This document shows, in pieces, positions 41,176 through 49,494 of a stretch of 64,000 nt of DNA. The notes under the pieces were generated by a model. The model saw only the letters and a program-made list of their open reading frames with translations, was not told the DNA's origin and did not search any database. The translations under genes were made by a program, and so were the position numbers. Origin of the DNA: Coriobacteriia bacterium (lineage in GTDB: Bacteria; Actinomycetota; Coriobacteriia; Coriobacteriales; Eggerthellaceae); the NCBI GenBank assembly GCA_030530215.1, contig JAUMVJ010000003.1:122041-186040 (forward strand). The letters are read 5' to 3'. Within the stretch, counting starts at the first letter, position 1; each line of letters begins with the position of its first letter.

Positions 41176-42249
41176 CTACAGACCCTCGGCTTCGAAGCGG
41201 CGGATTAGCGCTTCCTGATGGTTGGCGTAGCGCAGGGCAACGTCCTTGGTGATCTTGCCTTCCTTGTAGGCGGCGTAGAGACCCTGATCCATGGTCTGCA
41301 TGCCAAGCTTGGTGTTGGATGCGATGACGGAATCGATCTGATAAGCCTTCTCTTCGCGGATAAGATTGCGGATTGCGGTGTTCATCAGCATGATCTCGAA
41401 GATGGGAACCGTGCCGCCGTCGACTGCGGGAACAAGCTGCTGGCTCACGGTTGCCTGGAGCACCATGGAAAGCTGAACACGAATCTGACGCTGCTGGTTT
41501 GCAGGGAAGGCATCCACGATGCGCTCGACGGTGTCGGCAGCGCTAGTGGTGTGCAGAGTGGAAAGAACCAGCTGGGCCATCTCGGCGGCGTTAACGGCTG
41601 TGCCGATGGTATTGGAGTCGCGCATCTCGCCGAGCAGGATGACATCGGGGCTCTCACGCATGGCGGAGCGCAGTGCCTCGGAATAGGTAGCTATATCGGT
41701 AGGAACCTCGCGCTGGGTCACGATGCAGGTGCCGTGGCTGTGGATGTACTCGATGGGGTCTTCCATCGTGATGATGTGCCCCTGACGATTGTGGTTCATG
41801 CGATCGACCAGGCAGGCGAGCGTGGTCGACTTGCCGGAGCCGGCGGGGCCGGTGATAAGGACAAGGCCCTTGGTCACGTCGGCCAGGCTCATAACGGATT
41901 CGGGGATGTTCATTTCCTCGGGGGTGGGCAGGCCGAAGGGGATCACGCGGATAACGGCGCCGTAGGAGCCGCGCTGGCGGAAGATGTTTGCGCGGAAGCG
42001 GCCGACGCCGGGGATGGCAAAGCTGAAGTCGTCGTCGTGATTGATGGTCGACTCGAAGATGGCGATGTCGCGATTGGCCAGCTCGTAGATGGAGTGGACG
42101 TACTCGCGCGTATCGGCGGGAGTCAAAGGAGCGGAATCGGTACGTACGTGAACACCGCCCGCATGGTAGGCCAAGGGCAGACCCGCGTTAACGAAGACGT
42201 CCGAAGCCTTAAGATCGATCATCTGCTTAAGAAGCTCTTTTAATTCCAT
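41176..42249 (-). CDS. PilT-like type IV pilus ATPase
   Basis: 357-residue hexameric secretion ATPase of the retraction type. Seen: the N-terminal domain of PilT (KASDVFVNAGLP), Walker A GPAGSGKST, Asp box, Walker B VILLGEMRD, His box LVLSTLHTTSAADTVERIVDAF, and the PilT-type AIRNLIREEKAYQI (compare the AIRNLIRE motif important for retraction). Last gene of a minus-strand operon with a pilC-like gene and four small membrane proteins. It is the only pilus ATPase in the window; no PilB is nearby, so assembly would need a distant ATPase or this one alone. Confidence 0.92.
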   Translation of the reverse strand: MELKELLKQMIDLKASDVFVNAGLPLAYHAGGVHVRTDSAPLTPADTREYVHSIYELANRDIAIFESTINHDDDFSFAIPGVGRFRANIFRQRGSYGAVIRVIPFGLPTPEEMNIPESVMSLADVTKGLVLITGPAGSGKSTTLACLVDRMNHNRQGHIITMEDPIEYIHSHGTCIVTQREVPTDIATYSEALRSAMRESPDVILLGEMRDSNTIGTAVNAAEMAQLVLSTLHTTSAADTVERIVDAFPANQQRQIRVQLSMVLQATVSQQLVPAVDGGTVPIFEIMLMNTAIRNLIREEKAYQIDSVIASNTKLGMQTMDQGLYAAYKEGKITKDVALRYANHQEALIRRFEAEGL

Positions 42250-42264
42250 ATCGATGATTCTCCT

Positions 42265-42747
42265 TTAATCATTGTCAACGGAGCCGGACCAAAGGGTTTC
42301 CTCGGCGTCCTGTTGCTGGCTGGTAAGTTTCCACTGGTCTACTGAAAGCGCGCCGTTCTTTTGGCTCACTTTAGCATCGAGTTTTTTCCCGTTTTGCGCG
42401 GCTATGGTGAAGCTCAAGCTCTTGGAATCGGAAGAGGTCTTGATGGTAAGGCTTTCTTCGCCAACATCCTTTTTCGCCTTTTCGGCGATTGAGGAAAGCT
42501 TGGATGCCGTCGCTTTTAGAGAGCTCGAAGAGGAAAGCTCCTCGCTGATGCTCGCAAGCATTTTCTGCCCGCAGGAATCGAGCGCATAGGTTTCAGTGGT
42601 TGCGCTGGCTTGACGCTGCGCCATCGTTTGCGCTGCGTTTGCAGTTGTCACGCATAAGAGTGCAAGAACGCCGACCAGCAGGATGGCGATGAGTGTTGCA
42701 AGGCTGATGGGGCCGATGCGCACGCCTTCAGTTCTGTCTGCCATCAT
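42265..42747 (-). CDS. Small membrane/secreted protein of the pilus operon (unknown)
   Basis: 160 aa. N-terminal TM (about 12-36, ISLATLIAILLVGVLALLCV) followed by an extracytoplasmic Ser/Lys/Gln-rich domain with a single Cys near residue 59. Not recognised; the layout (short N-tail, one TM, then a soluble domain) resembles minor pilins, but no clear prepilin cleavage site. Its ATG overlaps the upstream stop (ATGA), so translation is coupled. Confidence 0.7.
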   Translation of the reverse strand: MMADRTEGVRIGPISLATLIAILLVGVLALLCVTTANAAQTMAQRQASATTETYALDSCGQKMLASISEELSSSSSLKATASKLSSIAEKAKKDVGEESLTIKTSSDSKSLSFTIAAQNGKKLDAKVSQKNGALSVDQWKLTSQQQDAEETLWSGSVDND

Positions 42748-43163
42748 TTGCCCCCTTCCACGAAGCGCTCGGCATCTAAGGAATAGGCCTCTCCGTTATC
42801 GTCGGAAACAACGATGTGTGCGGAGTAAAGGATGCCGGTGCCTTTCTTCTTTTTGTTAACGTCGCAGCTAACCTTAAAGTTGCCGGAGGTGCTGGTGGCG
42901 GCCCCCAGGCCCACTTGCGACCCCTTGGCCACGCTTGCAGGGTCTGCCGAGAACTCCTCGGCGGCGTTTTGCGCAAGGGTGGTTGCACTTGCCAGGCGCG
43001 CGGCCTCGGTTGAGGTGGTGGTGGCCAAGCCGAAGAGCTGGGTGAATACCGCCATGGAGGCGATAAGGAAGAACAAAAGCACGATGGCCTCGACCATGAA
43101 GGCCGTGGAGGTCCAGGAGGCCTTGCCCTGTTGAGGGCTGGTGAGTGAAGATGTTTCAGCCAT
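42744..43163 (-). CDS. Pilin-like protein (PilV-like)
   Basis: 139 aa. After a 16-residue polar leader comes TAFMVEAIVLLFFLIASMAVFTQLF: a hydrophobic helix with Glu placed like the Glu5 of type IV pilins, but no clear Gly before the cut site. The soluble remainder ends in beta-like strands (GTGILYSAHIVVSDDNGEAYSLDAERF). Coupled to both neighbours (1-base and 4-base overlaps). Probably a minor pilin-like subunit; inference from layout. Confidence 0.65.
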   Translation of the reverse strand: MAETSSLTSPQQGKASWTSTAFMVEAIVLLFFLIASMAVFTQLFGLATTTSTEAARLASATTLAQNAAEEFSADPASVAKGSQVGLGAATSTSGNFKVSCDVNKKKKGTGILYSAHIVVSDDNGEAYSLDAERFVEGGK

Positions 43164-43705
43164 TAGTTACCCCCTTGTATCGAACGAAGGGCGGTTTCGG
43201 CCGTGCCCTGGTCGGTGCTTACCGTGAGCAGGCCGTGCTTGTAGCTGAAGTCGAATTTGCTTGATTGAATGACCTCGGATGCGTTTTCGGGTGTGTAGGC
43301 GCTGCCAGCGATGCTGTATTCCTGCACGACCTTGCCCTGATACAGGTAGAAGCGCGTTTCGTAAGTGCCGGAATCGAGCTTCTCGGTGACCACTAGGGAT
43401 CTTCCTTCGGGGCCTTGGCCCACACCGATAGCGCCCTGCGCATCGTTGGCGTGTACGACGTTGACGATGAGGCCGGCGCCTTGACGCGCCGTGTTGGTGG
43501 CGGCGGTGCTGTTTGAGATGGAGGAATACACGCTAACGCCCGCGATAAGCGCGAGCATCAGTGCGATGAAGAACACGCCAAGCACCAAGGAGGGAAAGAT
43601 TCGCTTGGGCGAGAAGGGCTTTTCCTCGTTAAGGTGCAGATGCCCGAGTGAGGAAAGCGCTCTTAGGCGTTTTTGGGTGGCAAGGGTTTCGTCATGCATG
43701 TTCAT
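43163..43705 (-). CDS. DUF4860-like pilus-operon protein
   Basis: 180 aa. Basic cytoplasmic N-tail, TM about 37-60 (FPSLVLGVFFIALMLALIAGVSV), then a beta-rich extracytoplasmic domain with LVVTEKLDSGTYETRFYLYQGKVVQEY, which resembles DUF4860 proteins found in type IV pilus-like clusters of Gram-positive anaerobes. Family match by eye. Overlaps its neighbours by 4 and 1 bases. Confidence 0.65.
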   Translation of the reverse strand: MNMHDETLATQKRLRALSSLGHLHLNEEKPFSPKRIFPSLVLGVFFIALMLALIAGVSVYSSISNSTAATNTARQGAGLIVNVVHANDAQGAIGVGQGPEGRSLVVTEKLDSGTYETRFYLYQGKVVQEYSIAGSAYTPENASEVIQSSKFDFSYKHGLLTVSTDQGTAETALRSIQGGN

Positions 43706-44028
43706 CGGGGCGTCACCACCACGGTGGGCATGATGTTGCCTGCGAAGTTTTCGTACGAGATTACGTAATCGTCGTGGTTGATGGTGAGGCCGTAGTTTTG
43801 CTCAAGGTATTCAAGCGAACTGGGGTAATTGCCCTCTATCGCGCAGCACTGCTTCGCCGAATCCATGATGGCGTCGTGGATGGCGACGGCGCTTTGCTCC
43901 TTGGCGTTGGCTTGCATGGCGCTGAACAACGCCACGGCAACGATGCATACGGCCACGACAACGCATGCGACGATGATGCGCATTCGCTTGCGGCGGGCAA
44001 GCTCGCTGTCTGTTAATTCGTGGAACAT
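43702..44028 (-). CDS. Small pilin-like membrane protein
   Basis: 108 aa. Short basic N-tail (ELARRKRMR), TM about 17-38, then a small soluble domain with adjacent cysteines (KQCCAIEGNYPSSLEYLEQNYGL). The IEGNYPSSLEYLEQNYG phrase recalls the pilin/pseudopilin region after the helix (YP..LE.L). Starts 11 bases after the pilC-like gene. Pseudopilin-like by layout; no peptidase site seen. Confidence 0.6.
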   Translation of the reverse strand: MFHELTDSELARRKRMRIIVACVVVAVCIVAVALFSAMQANAKEQSAVAIHDAIMDSAKQCCAIEGNYPSSLEYLEQNYGLTINHDDYVISYENFAGNIMPTVVVTPR

Positions 44029-44039
44029 TGCGGGCTCCT

Positions 44040-45092
44040 TTAAGCGATGGATCCCATGATGCCGATAAGGGGAAGCATGACGGCGATCAGCGTGGCGCCG
44101 ACGGCAACGGTAAGGAATGCCGCCAGGGTGGGCTCGATCGTGTCGACCGCGGAATCAAGCTGCGCGTTGGCATCGTCGAAGAAGATGTCGGACAAGTGGC
44201 CAAGCACTTCGTCGGTGGAGCCGGAGCGGGTGGACATCAAAAGCATGCGGCCGTAAATAGGTTCGAAAACCTCGTTCTCGACGATTGCCTGGCCGAGGCT
44301 GCGTGGGTTGTCGATGTTGACCATGGCATCGAAGGTGGCGTCGAGCTTTTGCTTGAGGGCGGGGTGATCGACGGTTGCCATAGCTTGGCGAAGAGCTGCT
44401 TCCTCTTGGACGCCCGATGCGATGAAGGAGGCAAGCGCGTTGGTGAAGCGCGAAAGAGCCAGCTGGTACATGGCTTGCTTGGTGCCGGGGAGTTTCCGGA
44501 GCAGATGATCAACATGGGTGCGACCGTTTTCGGAGTGGGAGAGCCCCGATATGATAAGCGCGCCGATGGTGGCGACGAGCACGATGATAAGGGCGATCCA
44601 GCCGATGATAACCGAGGCGTTGACCATACCGAAGGAACCTGAGGTCAGCGCCCCGGACATGCTTTCATAGGTTTGGCCGAAGATGGGCAAAATCAAGATG
44701 ACCGTGAAGAGCAGGATCACGCTCATCACGCACAGAAGCGCCGCGGGGTAGCCAACCGAGCTTTGCAGTTTGGCGAAGGTGCGGCGTTCGCTTTCGTAGT
44801 AGTGGCCCAAGGTGCGCAGCACGCGCTCGGTGCGGCCGGACGATTCGCCGACGCGAACCATCTCGACGGCGTAGGCTGGGAAGGCCCCGGTTTTATCCAT
44901 GGATTCGGCAAGGTTGCTACCGTTGACAAGATGGGAGTAAACCTCGTCGCAGACACGCTTAAAGTTTGATTGCTTGCGGTTTTCGGAAAGCATGTGCACG
45001 GCTTCGTCGGTCTGAACACCGGCGGCGAGCATGGTTGCGACGCTGCTGCAGAACGCGCTGATCGCACTGCTTTCAAGTAGTTTGTTTGCCAT
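44040..45092 (-). CDS. PilC/GspF-type platform protein
   Basis: 350 aa inner-membrane platform protein of type IV pili/type II secretion. Two T2SSF domains in tandem (about 8-130 and 205-335; FCSSVATMLAAGVQTDEAV and FTNALASFIASGVQEEAAL), three hydrophobic helices near 110-135, 160-185 and 320-345. First gene of the six-gene operon running to pilT. It binds the cytoplasmic ATPase; here PilT-like is the only candidate in the cluster. Confidence 0.9.
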   Translation of the reverse strand: MANKLLESSAISAFCSSVATMLAAGVQTDEAVHMLSENRKQSNFKRVCDEVYSHLVNGSNLAESMDKTGAFPAYAVEMVRVGESSGRTERVLRTLGHYYESERRTFAKLQSSVGYPAALLCVMSVILLFTVILILPIFGQTYESMSGALTSGSFGMVNASVIIGWIALIIVLVATIGALIISGLSHSENGRTHVDHLLRKLPGTKQAMYQLALSRFTNALASFIASGVQEEAALRQAMATVDHPALKQKLDATFDAMVNIDNPRSLGQAIVENEVFEPIYGRMLLMSTRSGSTDEVLGHLSDIFFDDANAQLDSAVDTIEPTLAAFLTVAVGATLIAVMLPLIGIMGSIA

Positions 45093-45291
45093 TGGATTCT
45101 CCTAGTTGTTTAGGTTGTCCCTCATTGTCGCACTTAATAAGAGCCTCGGGTTTGAGAACTTGTTGTTCGTAATTGAAAAACGCCTGATTATCGCCAAATT
45201 CCTTCAGAAAAATTTGCTGGTATTTCGCAAAATCTTTTTAATCGAGCACCTGGCGCCTTGGCTGCATCGGCCTGGGCAACGGCCCCCTTCT

Positions 45292-46245
45292 TTAATAGGT
45301 ATATCTGTCTTGGTAGTCCAATCCATCGCCAACGAGTGTGTTGCCGGAGCTTGCGGCAAAGGTCAAGTCAACGCGTGACCAGGTATTTTGGTCGACGCTA
45401 AACTGCGCACTGCTCCAGGTTCCATCTATGTAGACCATGATCCAAGCATGGTAGATGTTGTCAGGGCTCACGTAGCCCGTCATGATTTTGGTGGGTATGC
45501 CCTGGCTTCTGAGCATCGCCGCGCCCAGGCTGGCGTAGTCGAAGCAGATGCCCTTTCCGCTCGAGAGCGTGCTGTCGGGGTCGGGCACATAGCCGGTTGT
45601 TTTGCCGACCTTTTGAGCTTTGGCGTTGTCGTAGCTGATGTTGTCGACCACGTAGGTGCAGATGGCCTCCACCGCATCACCGACGTTTTCGGCATCGGCC
45701 ACCAGTTCGCGCGCTTTCTTGGTCGCGGCGCTTTTATCCGAGAACCGGCAGTACAGGTTCGGGCGCAGGAAGGGGGCGAACTCGCTTTTGAGCGTGACGC
45801 CTTTCTGCGTGCGGTAGATCTCGACGTAGTTGCTTGCCGAGGTGTTTTGCATAACGCGGATGCTGTAGTTGCCATCGCCGAAGGTAAGGGGATAGATGGC
45901 TTCGCTTCCGTCGTTGGGCAGGTCGTGGCTGATGCTTTGTTCGCCCAGGGTGATCTGCAGTTTTAAGCGGGAGGAATTCTTCGCCTTTACCGCGATGTAT
46001 CCCTTGTCTGCGCAGGAGCTGTCTACCAGCGCGCCATGTGCGCCCGCGGCGCTTGAGGAGTGAAAGCTTGCTTCTTCGATTTTCTTTGGGGAGGAAAAGC
46101 TTACCCCGCTGGTACCTTCCGGATTTCCGCAGCCCGCAAGGCCGGAAAAAGCAACAAGAAGAAGAGCCGCAAAACTTGCAGCTAGCAATAATCGAAGGCG
46201 CGGAGTCGCCGGGCCTTCGTGCTTTATCGGCGGGCGCGCGAACAT
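45292..46245 (-). CDS. Transglutaminase-like lipoprotein
   Basis: 317 aa from the ATG at 46245; a longer frame to 46353 lacks a signal at its start. N-terminal signal with lipobox (FSGLAGC, Cys about residue 39), so a lipid-anchored surface protein. The C-terminal transglutaminase-like/cysteine-protease fold has a full triad: Cys in GKGICFDYASL, His in NIYHAWIMVYIDGTW and Asp in SRVDLTFAA. Such domains cleave or crosslink peptides at the cell surface. Just upstream of the ATG is TATACT, six bases away, with no SD, consistent with leaderless translation. Substrate unknown; could act on pili or wall peptides (inference). Confidence 0.82.
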   Translation of the reverse strand: MFARPPIKHEGPATPRLRLLLAASFAALLLVAFSGLAGCGNPEGTSGVSFSSPKKIEEASFHSSSAAGAHGALVDSSCADKGYIAVKAKNSSRLKLQITLGEQSISHDLPNDGSEAIYPLTFGDGNYSIRVMQNTSASNYVEIYRTQKGVTLKSEFAPFLRPNLYCRFSDKSAATKKARELVADAENVGDAVEAICTYVVDNISYDNAKAQKVGKTTGYVPDPDSTLSSGKGICFDYASLGAAMLRSQGIPTKIMTGYVSPDNIYHAWIMVYIDGTWSSAQFSVDQNTWSRVDLTFAASSGNTLVGDGLDYQDRYTY

Positions 46246-46251
46246 GGCACA

Positions 46252-46257
46252 AGTATA
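46252..46257 (-). promoter_or_regulatory. -10 element giving a leaderless start
   Basis: TATACT on the minus strand, six bases before the ATG at 46245; the expected transcription start falls on the A of the ATG. No good -35 is seen at 17-18 bases. Confidence 0.4.
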
Positions 46258-46375
46258 CCCGCTTGCTGGGGCTTCTTGGCTTTTCGTATTGCAGTGCGTG
46301 CGTGGTAAACTTTTGCGGTTGCGAAGATGCAAAAACTTAAGGAAAGCGAACAAGGAAGGTGGCGGGGCTTTGAGC

Positions 46376-47548
46376 GTGAAGCAAAATGTCCAAAGCGCGG
46401 TAGCCCGGGTTTACCAGCTTCTTTACGATCGCTACCGCAGCGCCGCTTTGCTCGAGCCCAACCGCAAGCCGCTTATTTTGTTCACCAGCGTTTCGCGCGC
46501 CGAAATCGGTGGCAACGCCAAATTCGTGTACGACCGCATTTGCCAGCGTGGCCTAGCCGAGCGCTTTAACGTGGTGCTTGATTTTTCCCCCGACATCAAA
46601 TCGGTGGAGACGCCGGCTAAACAGCTGGCCTTCATCAAGCGCTTGGCCAACGCCGACATTATCTTTTTGGACGACTACCATCCTTTTGTTTACTTTGTCG
46701 ATTTTCCGGCCGACGTAAAGGTGGTTCAGCTGTGGCACGCCATCGGCAGTTTCAAGACCATTGGCTTTAGTCGTAAGCGTGCCAACCAGGAAGAGCATCG
46801 TCGTACCTCGCGCGCGCATCGGGGCTATACCCACGTGATCGTGAGTGCCGACGTTGACAAGCCCCACTACGCCGATGCCTTCAATATGCCTGAGGAGCGC
46901 ATTTTTGCTACGGGTATTCCGCGCGTTGATGGTTTTTTGAACGAGGAATCGCTTGCTCAGGCGCGCCAGGCGTTTTTTGAGCGTTTCCCGCAAGCGCAAG
47001 GCAAGCGCGTGATCGTTTTTGCTCCGACTTTCCGCGAGGACGATATTCGCAAGGCCACTTATGATTTTTCGCAGCTTGATTTTGCGGGTATCGCCGACTA
47101 TTGCCGCAAGAACAATGCCCTGTTCATGCTGAAGTTTCACCAGTACACGCATGGTTTCAACGGGGTGCCTGCGGGCATGGAGGACGTGATCGTGCTCGCC
47201 GACGGTATCCGCGAGGTGAACGATCTTCTTCCTGCCGCCGATTTGCTTATCACCGATTACTCCTCGGTGCTCTATGAGGCGGCGCTTATCGATGTGCCCA
47301 CGGTGTTTTTCCCGTACGACCTGGAGTATTACGAGCAAACTCGCGGCTTTTACGAGCCTTACGAGAGCTTTGTGCCCGGGCCTATCGTGCGCACGCCCGA
47401 GGCTTTGGTGGCCGCGCTTTCGTATGCGGGCGATCAGGCGCGGATCGACGCCTTCAAGCGGCGCCATTTTGCTCATTTCGACAACCATTCGTCTGATCGG
47501 GTGGTTGATTTGGTTCTTGGAACAACAGAAGGAAGCTTGGCTGTATGA
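46376..47548 (+). CDS. CDP-glycerol glycerophosphotransferase family protein (TagB-like)
   Basis: 390 aa from the GTG at 46376 (a TTG at 46370 is an alternative; AAGGAAGGTGG lies upstream). Membrane-associated enzymes of this family add or polymerise glycerol-phosphate (or ribitol-phosphate) from CDP-activated donors onto lipid-linked wall polymers. Conserved: RAEIGGNAKFVYDRI, VVQLWHAIGSFKTIGFSR, HVIVSADVDKPHYADAF, GIPRVDGFL, KRVIVFAPTFREDD, and LLITDYSSVLYEAALIDVPTVFFPYD. First gene of the wall-polymer locus; overlaps the next by 4 bases. Confidence 0.88.
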   Translation: MKQNVQSAVARVYQLLYDRYRSAALLEPNRKPLILFTSVSRAEIGGNAKFVYDRICQRGLAERFNVVLDFSPDIKSVETPAKQLAFIKRLANADIIFLDDYHPFVYFVDFPADVKVVQLWHAIGSFKTIGFSRKRANQEEHRRTSRAHRGYTHVIVSADVDKPHYADAFNMPEERIFATGIPRVDGFLNEESLAQARQAFFERFPQAQGKRVIVFAPTFREDDIRKATYDFSQLDFAGIADYCRKNNALFMLKFHQYTHGFNGVPAGMEDVIVLADGIREVNDLLPAADLLITDYSSVLYEAALIDVPTVFFPYDLEYYEQTRGFYEPYESFVPGPIVRTPEALVAALSYAGDQARIDAFKRRHFAHFDNHSSDRVVDLVLGTTEGSLAV

Positions 47549-49296
47549 ATGACGTGCAAGTAAACGAAGAGGCGGCGGGAGCTGTGACGGCTGTAGTGGA
47601 GGCTGGGGCTGCGCCCACGGCTGCGACTGCGACTGCGACTGCGGCAGGAGCTGCAGCTGTGCCCACGGTAGGTTTTGGCTCTTCTCAGGCGATCGAGCTC
47701 GTTGATTTCCGTTGGTCGCGTACCACGCTGTATCTGGAGGTCAATCCTGCAACGCCGTTTACCCCCGAGGATAAGATCTTGCTTCGTCGCCCGCGCGAGA
47801 CCTTCGACGAAGACGGTAACAAGCTTGCAAGCAACGTTGTCCTGGGCGAGTCCTTCTACGAGGGCCCGACCAGCTGGCGCGTGCGCCCCATCGTCGCTTA
47901 TCACGATCGAGCCATTCCCTTCGGCGAGTTCGACGCTTTCATTGTGCGTGAGGGCAAGGAGCTGCCTCTAGTTATGGCATCCTTCTGCCGCCGCTCGGGC
48001 GAGCTTGCCACTCGTCGCGACGATGCCCTTCTCTATTACAAGACCGGGCATCACTACGAGATTTTGATTTACCCGAACGATAAGGGTCAGGCTCACTTTG
48101 AGGTGCTTGGCCGCGGTCCGAAGATGGCGCACTATTCCCCTAAGGGCCAGCTCAAGATTTCGCTGGTCAACTTCGTCCGCGGCGTTCACGGCGCTTTGTG
48201 GACGCGTACCGAGCGTCGCTTCAAAAAGCATGCCAAGCAGCACAACAAGATTGTTTTCACCTCCGACAGACGCTCGGAAATCGGCGGCAACATGGAGCCG
48301 CTGCTACGTCGCATGGAGGAGCGCGGAATCACCAAGGACTACAAAGTCGTTTACGGTTTCACAAACGAAAAAGGCTCACGTGGCATCGGCGCCTACCTTA
48401 AGCTCGCCTGGGACCTGGCCACCGCAAAGGTTATTTTCTGCGACGATTACCAGCTCACGCTCTACCGTGCCGACTACCAAAAGGGCACGCGCATCGTGCA
48501 GCTGTGGCATGCCTGCGGCGCGTTCAAGACGGTGGGCATGGGCCGCATCGGCACGCTCGACGCTGTTTCGCCCTTTGCGGAATCGCACCGCTGTTACACC
48601 GACGTTATCGTGGCTGCCGAAAAGGACGAGCCAATCTATGCCGAGGCCTTTGGCATCCCCGAGTCGCGCGTGAAGGCGCTGGGCATCCCGCGTCACGACT
48701 GGATCTTGAACTCCGCTTGGCAGGAGGATAAGAGGGCCTTCTTCAGGAAGACTTTCCCCGGTGCTGCGGGTAAACGCGTCATCGTTTTTGCGCCGACCTT
48801 CCGCGGCGCGGGCAAGAACAGCGCGTACTTCGACTATAACTACCTTGACCTTGAGGCCTTGGGCGCTGCCTGCCGAAAGAACAACTGGTTCCTCATCTTG
48901 AAGATGCACCCCTTCATTAAGCAAATGCCCAGCATACCCACTGAATATGCCGATATCATCGTGGACGGCTCCGCCATTCCCGAGATCAATGACATCCTTC
49001 CTAGCACCGATGTTTTGGTTACGGATTATTCGTCCACCTGCTACGAAGCGGCACTTCTGGACATCCCGACGCTCTACTATGCGTTCGACCTTAACAATTA
49101 TGTGGCCACACGTAACTTCTATGAAGATTTCGAAAGCTTCGTAAGCGGCAAGATAGTCTATACACAGGACGAGCTAACCGCCGCCATCGAGCAAGATGAT
49201 TTTGATCTTGAGCGTTTGCAATCATTCAAGGCTAAGAGCTTCAAGTACTTGGATGGCAAGGCTTGCGACCGCATCATCGACGAGGTGCTGCTCTAA
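47545..49296 (+). CDS. CDP-glycerol glycerophosphotransferase family protein (TagF-like, two-part)
   Basis: 583 aa. The ATG lies in the stop of the previous gene (ATGA overlap). An Ala/Thr/Val-rich N-tail (1-45) is encoded by a GCGACT microsatellite. Residues about 50-230 form a beta-rich domain (IELVDFRWSRTTLYLEVNP, HHYEILIYPNDKG) like the N-terminal region of TagF-type polymerases. The catalytic domain follows: RRSEIGGNMEPLLRRM, IVQLWHACGAFKTVGMG, DVIVAAEKDEPIYAEAFG, GIPRHDWIL, KRVIVFAPTFRGAG, LVTDYSSTCYEAALLDIPTLYYAFD. Shares the whole motif set with the upstream paralogue, so the pair probably arose by duplication and may act as primer and polymerase. Confidence 0.87.
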   Translation: MNDVQVNEEAAGAVTAVVEAGAAPTAATATATAAGAAAVPTVGFGSSQAIELVDFRWSRTTLYLEVNPATPFTPEDKILLRRPRETFDEDGNKLASNVVLGESFYEGPTSWRVRPIVAYHDRAIPFGEFDAFIVREGKELPLVMASFCRRSGELATRRDDALLYYKTGHHYEILIYPNDKGQAHFEVLGRGPKMAHYSPKGQLKISLVNFVRGVHGALWTRTERRFKKHAKQHNKIVFTSDRRSEIGGNMEPLLRRMEERGITKDYKVVYGFTNEKGSRGIGAYLKLAWDLATAKVIFCDDYQLTLYRADYQKGTRIVQLWHACGAFKTVGMGRIGTLDAVSPFAESHRCYTDVIVAAEKDEPIYAEAFGIPESRVKALGIPRHDWILNSAWQEDKRAFFRKTFPGAAGKRVIVFAPTFRGAGKNSAYFDYNYLDLEALGAACRKNNWFLILKMHPFIKQMPSIPTEYADIIVDGSAIPEINDILPSTDVLVTDYSSTCYEAALLDIPTLYYAFDLNNYVATRNFYEDFESFVSGKIVYTQDELTAAIEQDDFDLERLQSFKAKSFKYLDGKACDRIIDEVLL

Positions 49297-49494
49297 GAAG
49301 CAAAGCTTACGTTTGCGCCGATGCGCCTCTGAACGCTCCAGCGTGCGCCATGGGCATCGTGTGCGCCATGTGCGCCTGCGGCTGCTATGCTCTTCCGCTT
49401 ACAACCGAATACGCCAAAACGCAGAAGCGGCCTCTTAGGCCAGCTTCGTAAGCGAACTTAAAACGAAACTGAATCGGACTACGAAACGAGCTAT

